From NCBI GenBank assembly GCA_002312935.1, contig DCAT01000077.1:1175-13405 (forward strand): a stretch of DNA of 12,231 nucleotides, written 5' to 3'. The notes beneath the pieces were generated by a model. The model saw nothing but the letters and a program-made list of their open reading frames with translations. It was not told the origin of the DNA and ran no database searches. The position numbers and the translations under genes are program-made. Below are positions 7,777 through 12,231 of the stretch, piece after piece. This DNA is from Oceanospirillaceae bacterium UBA1126 (GTDB taxonomy: Bacteria; Pseudomonadota; Gammaproteobacteria; Pseudomonadales; Balneatricaceae). Every line of letters starts with the position of its first letter. Within the stretch, counting starts at the first letter, position 1.

Positions 7777-7810
7777 GGCACTTAGGCCGCATACAGGCGA
7801 GCTAAGTGCC
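7777..7810. repeat. Perfect inverted repeat (hairpin)
   Basis: GGCACTTAG (7777-7785) and CTAAGTGCC (7802-7810) are perfect inverted arms. Inside them GCC and GGC can extend the stem around a seven-base loop, leaving a three-base bulge. The left arm overlaps a smaller palindrome, TGCCT-C-AGGCA (7770-7780). No T-run follows on either strand at the right spacing, so its function is unknown. Confidence 0.6.
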
Positions 7811-8011
7811 CAATAAGTCCGTTAACTCAACGCCTTTTGTAGCCATAATAAAGCTCATCACAGCAGCCATCAGCAGGCTTATAGCCATCTGCAGAGGCTC
7901 ACACACTTCACTTTTTGAACCCAGTTATACACTTATGACACTGAACCTAATTTTGCTTAAAGCAGCTATAACGTAAGCCTTTGTAAGCAATGTAAAAGCA
8001 TGTAATCAGTA

Positions 8012-8188
8012 TTGTTGGTAACCATAATTATTGATAACTTAGTTGCGAAGATTGGAGTCCTTCAAGAGCTTATCTTAAGCTCTTCTTTGACCGCGGGGTT
8101 CATCCTAACCCTGTTATTTCTCTTACTGGCAGCACAGTCCCAGAGTTACTGCTCTGCCTACCCTTTGCTCACATTGGAGTTGTTATGA
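8012..8188 (+). CDS. Possible small membrane protein, start uncertain
   Basis: The frame is open from 8006 to the TGA at 8186 and reads like a small membrane protein: a short amphipathic part (NLVAKIGVLQELILSSS) followed by a hydrophobic stretch (GFILTLLFLLLAA). There is no ATG; TTG at 8012 or 8015 are the only usual candidates and neither has a clear ribosome site, so the start may be lost. The stop overlaps the next ATG as ATGA (8185-8188), the classic layout of coupled genes, which is the best reason to take it seriously. A perfect 9-bp inverted repeat (8064-8084) lies inside it. I recognise no family. Confidence 0.25.
   Translation: MLVTIIIDNLVAKIGVLQELILSSSLTAGFILTLLFLLLAAQSQSYCSAYPLLTLELL
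8064..8084. repeat. Perfect 9-bp inverted repeat with 3-base loop
   Basis: AAGAGCTTA-TCT-TAAGCTCTT is a tight perfect hairpin within an open frame. No T-run follows immediately (CTTTGACC comes next). It may be an operator, a relic of mobile DNA, or simply part of coding sequence. Confidence 0.5.
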
Positions 8189-8316
8189 TTACTACTATAG
8201 CTTGTGTTGCTGGATTCTTTATTGGGTTTACTACTCACCTTATGCTTACACAGTTGGCGAAGAGAAGGAAAGTTGAAGTTATACGTGTCGGTTCTAGTTG
8301 GCAGGTATATAAATAG
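8185..8316 (+). CDS. Small single-span membrane protein, possibly frameshifted at its end
   Basis: A 43-residue frame with ATG at 8185 and a good GGAG site (8176-8179) five bases upstream. It has one hydrophobic segment (ITTIACVAGFFIGFTTHLML) followed by a positive stop-transfer patch (KRRK) and a short cytoplasmic tail, so an N-out or tail-in single-span protein is likely. The stop falls in GTATATAAATAG. In the next frame the sequence continues openly to 8428 with a proline-rich tail (SLPPPPLYGPELKSEPG), so loss of a TA unit may have cut a protein of about 80 residues. It follows the preceding frame with ATGA overlap. I do not recognise the family. Confidence 0.4.
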   Translation: MITTIACVAGFFIGFTTHLMLTQLAKRRKVEVIRVGSSWQVYK

Positions 8317-8320
8317 TTAT

Positions 8321-8352
8321 GGCAGAGAAGGTTTTAGCGGTCCTTCTCTGCC
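8321..8352. repeat. Perfect 11-bp inverted repeat
   Basis: GGCAGAGAAGG (8321-8331) and CCTTCTCTGCC (8342-8352) are perfect arms around a ten-base loop, starting five bases after the stop of the small membrane-protein frame. No T-run follows. It may act as a transcript end or stability element for the small genes upstream, or, if the frameshifted reading is right, it lies within coding sequence. Confidence 0.6.
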
Positions 8353-8383
8353 ACCCCCACCTCTTTATGGCCCCGAGTTAAAG

Positions 8384-8701
8384 TCAGAACCAGGCTCTGA
8401 CTCGTCTAAGACCCCAAGCAATGGCTAGGCCAACGCCATAGACTAGGCAATTTACATTCAAGACTATAATTATCATGATAAATGCAAAGCTAAAGTCCAT
8501 CGTAGGCAAGCTCAATAGCACAATAATAAGCTTTTGAATAACAACCGAGACTAACCAGGCCTTCTGCCACCTATTTAGTTTATTCCATTTATTCTTTCCT
8601 GAAGATGGCTTAGATTCATCCTTACGTGTGCTCCCACAAGAAATCTCATCTATGGCATCTATAGCCGTATATACATAATCATCAGGTTTCGTTGTGTTCA
8701 T
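8384..8701 (-). CDS. Hypothetical membrane protein, two predicted TM segments
   Basis: A 105-residue protein with a hydrophilic, lysine-rich N-terminal half (residues 1-47) and two hydrophobic segments (about 49-68, around AWLVSVVIQKLIIVLLSL, and about 71-98), ending in GLRRVRAWF, so the C-terminal end should be cytoplasmic. The segment RWQKAWLVSVV resembles the start of membrane domains in many small proteins of unknown function found in accessory regions, but I cannot name a family. ATG at 8701 has no good ribosome site. A decayed co-directional frame ends 16 bp upstream. It runs toward the plus-strand frame that may end at 8428, overlapping its tail. The even, protein-like composition makes a real gene likely. 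Confidence 0.5.
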   Translation of the reverse strand: MNTTKPDDYVYTAIDAIDEISCGSTRKDESKPSSGKNKWNKLNRWQKAWLVSVVIQKLIIVLLSLPTMDFSFAFIMIIIVLNVNCLVYGVGLAIAWGLRRVRAWF

Positions 8702-8716
8702 GTGTCTTGGTTCTCA

Positions 8717-8916
8717 TTAGATAAGTTCCTTATCAAAGGGTTTCGTTCTAGCTTCCTTATGGGCCTGCTTGAGGCTTGAATAGAGCCATCTTAGAGCTTC
8801 AGCTCTTGCCCATTCACCTTCAGCCAATCGCTGCATTCATGGTAGTTGAAAGCACCTTCTCCACCTGCTGCCCAAGTCCCGGCGTTTGCTACACTTGACC
8901 ATGGCACTTCCAGAAA
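8717..8916 (-). pseudogene. Frameshifted remnant of an unknown soluble protein
   Basis: Two overlapping minus-strand frames both look like parts of one protein. The first (8916 to the stop at 8791) includes VANAGTWAAGGEGAFNYHEC and then SDWL. The second (ATG 8836 to the stop at 8717, 39 residues) reads AEGEWARAEALRWLYSSLKQ and continues to KPFDKELI. A one-base deletion near 8823-8827 would join them as SDWL-EGEWARAEAL. The first frame is closed upstream by a stop at 8917, so the N-terminus is lost or lies in another frame. I recognise no family. Alternatively, the second frame is an independent 39-residue gene upstream of the membrane protein. Confidence 0.4.
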
Positions 8917-8919
8917 TTA

Positions 8920-9332
8920 AGCAAGAATGACCGCCCTTATGGCATGGCTACTCTGATTAGCTAGGCCTAACTATATTTTGGTGAGCATTACAGGCCAAGC
9001 AATAACATAAATGTGCCATATTCAACATTACTATTATTGGCCCTATGCGACTTAATCACTTTATATTTTGGGTTTTATAACGCTTGTGTTGCTTTTCTAA
9101 GCTTGGCAAGTCTGCGATCACATGAACGTCAAACTGAGCAAATACGCCTACAGCCTTTAACCATAGCTTCCCATCACATCTTCTTAATTAATCGTTTTTA
9201 AAAAAAATCAATTATATAGTCTTTAGACATATTAATTTCTCTTTAATGAGTAAATTACTGGCTGTTCCATAAATAACCAGCACTGTTTAGCCTAACCCAT
9301 CTCCAAGTTTTATTATCCCAAAGCTGCTGAGC
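8920..9332. other. Gene-poor stretch before the sigma factor
   Basis: About 410 bp. A GTG-initiated plus-strand frame (9013-9201, 62 residues) starts with a hydrophobic stretch (TLLLLALCDLITLYFGFYNA) but has no ribosome site and no recognised family, so I do not call it a gene. An A-rich run (about 9200-9208) precedes an imperfect inverted repeat at 9214-9232. The promoter of the sigma-factor gene must lie in this stretch or in the last 130 bp before 9333; I could not pick out a clear -35/-10 pair. Confidence 0.45.
9214..9232. promoter_or_regulatory. Inverted repeat upstream of the sigma factor
   Basis: ATAT(A)GTCT-TT-AGACATAT is an inverted repeat of eight paired bases with one extra base, about 100 bp before the sigma gene. 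The string GTCTTTA inside it recurs at 10943-10949 upstream of the bufferin precursor gene. It is a candidate regulatory site only. Confidence 0.3.
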
Positions 9333-9935
9333 ATGTATACTTACGTTATTCAGTCCCAACTAGTTCCAACACTATTTATGGATTTTGGCAAAGACCCGCA
9401 ACAACTATTCTTAGAATGTGCAGCTCAACCCAGTGCCAAACGTTTTAAAATATTATACGAGTCAACCCAAATGCGTCTTTTTGCAGTTTGCCTGCGTATA
9501 TTAAAGAATCACCAACTCGCCCAAGACTGTCTGCAAGCCAGTTATGTGAAAATTTGGAACAATTTGGATAGCTACAATGTCCAAAAAAGTAAAGCCGTTA
9601 CTTGGATGAGTAGAATCGTACGTAATCAAGCTTTCGACATGCTAAAACGCAAGCAGATTGTTGATTTTATAGATGATGTGCCAGACATGGAAGACCCTTC
9701 TCTGCAACAAGAAGCCCAGTTGCTTGCGGCAGAGCAATCGACATTATTAGCTCAGTGTTTGGAGCAATTGAACCCACAAGCCAGGCACTGTATTTTGGGG
9801 AATTACTTTGATGGTTTAACTTTACAGCAAGTCGCTGATCAGCAGCAAAAACCACTTGGCACTGTTAAGACCTGGGTGCGCCGTAGCCTGCCCCTATTAA
9901 AAAAATGCCTGGAGCGCAGTTATGAGCAGCATTAA
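9333..9935 (+). CDS. ECF-type RNA polymerase sigma-70 factor
   Basis: An extracytoplasmic-function sigma factor of 200 residues (185 if ATG at 9378 is used; neither start has a strong ribosome site, and MDFGKDPQQL at 9378 looks like a typical family N-terminus). Region 2 is recognisable around residues 47-108 (LYESTQMRLFAVCLRILK, then DCLQASYVKIWNNLDSY and TWMSRIVRNQAFDMLKR). Region 4 spans about 138-195 (LEQLNPQARHCILGNYFDGL, then TLQQVADQQQKPLGTVKTWV), the helix-turn-helix that reads the -35 element. Its stop overlaps the start of the anti-sigma gene by 14 bp, so the two are co-translated. It probably directs transcription of itself and of the bufferin operon downstream (inference from position). 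Confidence 0.94.
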   Translation: MYTYVIQSQLVPTLFMDFGKDPQQLFLECAAQPSAKRFKILYESTQMRLFAVCLRILKNHQLAQDCLQASYVKIWNNLDSYNVQKSKAVTWMSRIVRNQAFDMLKRKQIVDFIDDVPDMEDPSLQQEAQLLAAEQSTLLAQCLEQLNPQARHCILGNYFDGLTLQQVADQQQKPLGTVKTWVRRSLPLLKKCLERSYEQH

Positions 9936-10629
9936 CAACACTGAAGCTAACCAAAGGCTAGACCAACTCGCCTTTGGTTATGTATGCAACAGCCTAAGTG
10001 GGGAAGACATAGAGCACGTAGAGCAAGAACTGATCAAATTAGTAGAATTCCAAACCCGGCTAGCTTTTTGGCACCAGCATTGTGCCGAGCTAGACAATGC
10101 CTTGAACCCTATTTCTGCCCCCGACGTAGTTTGGCAGAAGATTAAACAAGAAATTAAATTGCCTACTGAATCCCATAAAATACTCACTCTGCCCCAAGGC
10201 AGTAGTATCAAAAAATTGTGGTTGGGCTTGGGGGGTGGTGTAAAGTGGGGTGTCGCAGCTAGCGTGATGGTATTAGTGTTGGTATTGTTTACAGTCCAAC
10301 CCGCTAGCCAACCAAATAATCCCATCTATCTAGACAATCAATGGATGGTCCAGTCCAATAAAAATAGTAATGTAATCACATTAGTGGCGCTCTCTCCAGC
10401 CCCCATGCCTGCTGGAATAACGTGCAACTTATGGATCACTAGCGAGAGTGGCTCTTTATTTGTGTCGGAATTACCTGAACAAGGAAAATTTGAGGTGGAC
10501 CTTTCTAACCACCCTGATGTATTAAGAAAACTACAGCAACCCGGCCTATTACAAGTCACATTCGACCCCAAAGGCAATCCACCAAAGACTATAAACACCG
10601 CAATGGTGGAGGCAAGTTGGTCTATATAG
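9922..10629 (+). CDS. RskA-like membrane-anchored anti-sigma factor
   Basis: A 235-residue single-span membrane protein. The N-terminal cytoplasmic part (1-108) resembles the RskA anti-sigma domain (LAFGYVCNSLSGEDIEHVEQ, later PDVVWQKIKQEI). One membrane helix lies at about 109-125 (WGVAASVMVLVLVLFTV), and the remainder is a periplasmic RskA C-terminal-like domain (residues about 140-233, ending MVEASWSI). It should hold the ECF factor inactive at the membrane until a signal triggers release. The canonical HxxxCxxC zinc motif is absent, but W50-HQHC-A (51-54) places two His and one Cys where relatives usually have a plain W-E-x-R-L segment. ATG at 9922 lies within the sigma gene. The downstream context suggests metal, perhaps copper, as signal (inference). 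Confidence 0.85.
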   Translation: MSSINNTEANQRLDQLAFGYVCNSLSGEDIEHVEQELIKLVEFQTRLAFWHQHCAELDNALNPISAPDVVWQKIKQEIKLPTESHKILTLPQGSSIKKLWLGLGGGVKWGVAASVMVLVLVLFTVQPASQPNNPIYLDNQWMVQSNKNSNVITLVALSPAPMPAGITCNLWITSESGSLFVSELPEQGKFEVDLSNHPDVLRKLQQPGLLQVTFDPKGNPPKTINTAMVEASWSI

Positions 10630-10677
10630 TCGTTAGTCTTTTGTAGCTAATATATATTCACGTTTGAGCTGTGAGAA

Positions 10678-10717
10678 CAGGCTGCTGAAGGCCCCACCCG
10701 CGCCGTTTAGCAGCCTG
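10678..10717 (+). repeat. Inverted repeat downstream of the anti-sigma gene
   Basis: CAGGCTGCT (10678-10686) and AGCAGCCTG (10709-10717) are perfect 9-bp arms around a 22-base GC-rich loop, about 50 bp after the anti-sigma stop. There is no T-run. It may mark a transcript end or be debris left by whatever event brought the adjacent sigma fragment. Confidence 0.5.
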
Positions 10718-10760
10718 CCTGCGTATATAAAAGAATCAGCAGCTCACCCAAAGACTGCCT
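10700..10760 (+). pseudogene. Remnant of a second ECF sigma-factor gene
   Basis: This 61-bp stretch aligns with 9473-9532 of the intact sigma gene at about 50 of 60 positions (hand count), with one inserted base, in the same orientation. Read in the matching frame it gives LAACLRI-stop-KNQQLTQ against FAVCLRILKNHQLAQ in the intact protein (region 2). The stop and the later one-base insertion make it non-functional. No similarity is obvious upstream or beyond it. It is either a partial duplication of the neighbour gene or what is left of a diverged paralogue. Confidence 0.75.
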
Positions 10761-10946
10761 TAGCCGCAGGCTAACCTAGCAAACCACACCATAACGTCCT
10801 TCCAAGCTCATACTTATAGAACTACACAGGTCCTAATAATATAGTAAGACTAGCGGTCTAATTCATTAAATTTGGATGTGTTAGTTATTTTGAATCTATA
10901 TGAAAGTTAGCGTCGTAAGTAGCAATAAGGCAATTTAGATTTGTCT

Positions 10947-10972
10947 TTAAGCGCCAAGCTATATTGGCTTAA
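10947..10972 (+). promoter_or_regulatory. Inverted repeat in the bufferin leader
   Basis: TTAAG(CG)CCAA (10947-10957) and TTGGCTTAA (10964-10972) are inverted arms with a two-base bulge, 30 bp before the precursor start codon. It may be an operator or a 5' leader hairpin. A clear sigma-70 or ECF promoter could not be assigned by eye. Confidence 0.4.
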
Positions 10973-11001
10973 TTTGGTTACAACATGTTAAAGGAAGACT
11001 A

Positions 11002-11262
11002 ATGAAAATTTCACGAAGACTCGCCGCAGCAAGTGCACTATCTAGCGTATTAGCCCTTGGCCTAACGCTTAACTCTACTGCTGCAACAGCAGCTGAAAAA
11101 GAGAAGTGTTACGGTGTTGCCAAAGCAGGACAAAATGACTGCAAAACGAACACATCATCTTGTGTTGGTACATCTACTGTTGATGGCCAAACTGACGCCT
11201 TTACTGTAATTCCTGGAGGCCTGTGCGAGCGTTTAGCTAGCGGTTCATTAACTTCTAGTTAA
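11002..11262 (+). CDS. bufA: Bufferin-type RiPP precursor, DUF2282 (BufA1-like)
   Basis: An 86-residue secreted cysteine peptide. Residues 1 to about 31 form a signal peptide (KISRR start, ALSSVLALGLTL core, cleavage near ATA or TAA before EKEKC). The mature part of about 55 residues carries exactly four cysteines (C36, C47, C54, C75) in the DUF2282 pattern: EKCYGVAKAGQNDC, then SCVGTSTVDGQ and IPGGLC. In the described bufferins, a DUF692 enzyme converts cysteines to thiooxazole groups and the peptide binds copper in the periplasm; the same is inferred here. ATG at 11002 has a good AAGGA site (10991-10995) six bases upstream. It is followed by a hairpin and then the maturation enzyme. The family assignment is strong; the metal is not shown by the sequence. 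Confidence 0.93.
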   Translation: MKISRRLAAASALSSVLALGLTLNSTAATAAEKEKCYGVAKAGQNDCKTNTSSCVGTSTVDGQTDAFTVIPGGLCERLASGSLTSS

Positions 11263-11271
11263 GCAACTCAC

Positions 11272-11299
11272 TCCACTTACAGTTCAACTTGTAGGTGGA
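11272..11299 (+). promoter_or_regulatory. Hairpin between bufA and bufB
   Basis: TCCACTTACA (11272-11281) pairs with TGTAGGTGGA (11290-11299), ten pairs with one G-U, around an eight-base loop, starting 9 nt after the bufA stop. A TTTT run appears only 11 nt later (11311-11314), too far for a canonical terminator. It probably stabilises the short precursor message or attenuates reading into bufB, giving more peptide than enzyme (inference). A second palindrome, GCCAATTGGC (11333-11342), precedes the bufB start. Confidence 0.6.
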
Positions 11300-11359
11300 A
11301 GCAGCAACCCTTTTACACCATTTAACTTCTTCGCCAATTGGCCAACTGGAACATATTCA

Positions 11360-12202
11360 ATGGCATATCAGCAACACATGCTAGCCGGGACAGGCATTGG
11401 TTTGAGGCAGCCCCATGTAGAACACTTTATACATGGCACACCACCCATAGGCTGGTTGGAAGTACACAGTGAAAACTACCTACAAGAAAATAGTAAAAGA
11501 CGTCATCAATTGCGACATATTCGTAATGACTATGCCGTTAGCTGCCATGGCATTGGTTTATCATTAGGATCATCAGACCCTCTAAACCTAAATCACCTTA
11601 AGTCATTAAAATCATTATTTGATGACATTGAGCCTAGTCTAATCTCTGATCATTTAAGTTGGAGTTCACTAAACGGACGTTTTTATAACGATTTACTCCC
11701 CCTACCCTACACTGATGAAGCCCTTCATCACATGGTAAACCAGGTCAATCAAACCCAAGAATTATTAGGCCGTGAAATCCTTATTGAAAACCCTTCCTCA
11801 TATTTAGCGTTCAAACATGCAGACATGAGCGAACCGGAACTTCTCAATCGACTTAGTCAACGTAGCGGCTGCAAGTTATTACTAGACCTAAACAATATTT
11901 TTGTGAGCTGTAGCAATATGAAAACAGACCCATATCACTACTTAGCGGGCATCAACTGGCACCAAGTAGCAGAAATCCATTTAGCGGGCCATACGATTAA
12001 GCACCTTCCCCAAGGCGAAATACGCATCGATACCCATAACAACCCAGTGTGTGATGAAGTATGGGATATGGTTGATGCTTACAGAGACAAGCTACAATAT
12101 ATTCCTTGTCTTATCGAATGGGATGCCGACATACCCAGCCTTGATGTATTGATTGCTGAGGCGGAAAAGGCCGATCTACATTTGGCCCTAAGCTATGCCT
12201 GA
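11360..12202 (+). CDS. bufB: DUF692 multinuclear non-heme iron oxidase (BufB, MbnB-like)
   Basis: A 280-residue full-length DUF692/MNIO protein, a TIM-barrel enzyme holding two or three iron ions that oxidatively modifies cysteines of RiPP precursors; MbnB of methanobactin and TglH are known members. All family motifs are present: GIGLRQPH (12-19), WLEVHSENYL (32-41), SCHGIGLSLG (61-70), SDHLSW (96-101), IENPSSY (142-148), LLDLNNIFVS (174-183), EIHLAGH (205-211), DTHNNPV, and LIEWDADIP (251-259). The metal-site His, Glu, Asp and Asn positions look intact. Its presumed substrate is the precursor encoded 97 bp upstream. ATG at 11360 has only a weak site (GGA about 10 nt away), fitting lower expression than the precursor. 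The last 8 bp overlap the next gene. Confidence 0.95.
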   Translation: MAYQQHMLAGTGIGLRQPHVEHFIHGTPPIGWLEVHSENYLQENSKRRHQLRHIRNDYAVSCHGIGLSLGSSDPLNLNHLKSLKSLFDDIEPSLISDHLSWSSLNGRFYNDLLPLPYTDEALHHMVNQVNQTQELLGREILIENPSSYLAFKHADMSEPELLNRLSQRSGCKLLLDLNNIFVSCSNMKTDPYHYLAGINWHQVAEIHLAGHTIKHLPQGEIRIDTHNNPVCDEVWDMVDAYRDKLQYIPCLIEWDADIPSLDVLIAEAEKADLHLALSYA

Positions 12203-12231
12203 GGTAAATAGCCTAGCTCAACTTCAAGCTT
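12195..12231 (+). CDS. bufC: Start of DUF2063-like BufC partner, cut by window edge
   Basis: ATG at 12195 overlaps the end of the DUF692 gene by 8 bp, and the frame stays open to the window end, giving MPEVNSLAQLQA. The LxxLQ pattern at the N-terminus is what DUF2063 proteins (BufC/HvfC) typically show. These are encoded next to DUF692 enzymes and are thought to bind the precursor and deliver it to the enzyme. Only 12 codons are visible, so the call rests on position, overlap and this short motif. Confidence 0.65.
   Translation, partial: MPEVNSLAQLQA

Larger units (their letters stand above)
7247..8011. other. Gene-poor stretch with short interrupted frames
   Basis: About 760 bp downstream of the regulator without a convincing full-length gene. 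It holds a short inverted repeat TAAGGC-GTG-GCCTTA (7280-7294), an interrupted plus-strand frame (7344-7583), a possible terminator (7729-7770) and a long hairpin (7777-7810). On the minus strand, 7802-7888 encodes only a 28-residue hydrophobic peptide starting MAISLLMAAVMSF, whose stop codon lies in the hairpin arm. It has no ribosome site and may be the tail of a lost gene. The texture suggests decayed accessory DNA. Confidence 0.5.
10630..11001. other. Spacer with sigma remnant and bufferin leader
   Basis: 372 bp without an intact gene. It holds a hairpin just after the anti-sigma gene (10678-10717), a decayed sigma-factor fragment (10700-10760), an AT-rich stretch without a recognised feature (10770-10930), and the promoter/leader region of the bufferin precursor with an inverted repeat (10947-10972). 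Confidence 0.6.

Noticed and set aside
8204..8428. GTG-initiated 74-residue frame as an independent gene
   Set aside because: No ribosome site for the GTG, and its first half competes with the better-initiated frame from 8185. Only its proline-rich tail looks real, and it is discussed as a possible frameshifted continuation.
8012..8428. Filamentous phage remnant (tiny membrane proteins plus hairpins)
   Set aside because: No replication protein, Zot-like protein or coat-protein hallmark, and no dif-like attachment site was visible.
9013..9201. 62-residue hydrophobic frame with GTG start
   Set aside because: No ribosome site, no recognised family, and it lies in AT-rich, gene-poor DNA where chance hydrophobic frames are common.
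7402..9300. Integron cassette (attC) sites suggested by TCTAAC and GCCTAAC strings
   Set aside because: No matching GTTRRRY partner sites at attC spacing and no integrase; the small genes lie on both strands without cassette-like boundaries.

Overview
The window looks like chromosomal DNA of a proteobacterium, most likely a gammaproteobacterium of moderate GC content. The gene families point there: a binding-protein-dependent ABC importer, an AcoR-like regulator, an ECF sigma factor with an RskA-like anti-sigma factor, and a DUF2282/DUF692 (bufferin) operon. The sequence alone does not fix a genus.

Region 1 (1-7246) is a divergent catabolic unit. On the minus strand, read right to left, lie a zinc alcohol dehydrogenase, a periplasmic solute-binding protein, two inner-membrane permeases and an ABC ATPase that runs off the left edge. 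Gaps are 35, 53, 1 and 5 bp, so this is one operon. A strong hairpin sits between the binding protein and the first permease. On the plus strand, facing away, is a regulator with a GAF domain, a degraded AAA+ domain without GAFTGA, and a C-terminal Fis-type helix-turn-helix. The 198-bp gap between them holds a symmetric pair of CTGTCAAAT / ATTTGACAG arms, a candidate shared operator. The module probably senses, imports and oxidises an alcohol or polyol; the substrate cannot be read from the sequence.

Region 2 (7247-9332) has low coding density and looks like decaying accessory DNA. It holds scattered short open frames, several interrupted by stops or frameshifts, a small two-TM membrane protein on the minus strand, tiny overlapping membrane-protein frames on the plus strand, and several perfect inverted repeats. 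I recognise none of these proteins.

Region 3 (9333-12231, plus strand) is the most interesting part. An ECF sigma factor overlaps by 14 bp a membrane-anchored RskA-like anti-sigma factor. After 372 bp, which contain a decayed fragment of a second sigma gene, comes a bufferin-type RiPP operon: a four-cysteine secreted precursor (DUF2282, BufA type), a DUF692 multinuclear non-heme iron oxidase (BufB), and the first codons of a DUF2063-like partner (BufC) cut by the right edge. The family is linked to copper binding by modified cysteines. The sigma/anti-sigma pair is the obvious candidate regulator, but that link is inferred from position.

I saw no rRNA, tRNA, CRISPR array, intact transposase or phage integrase.
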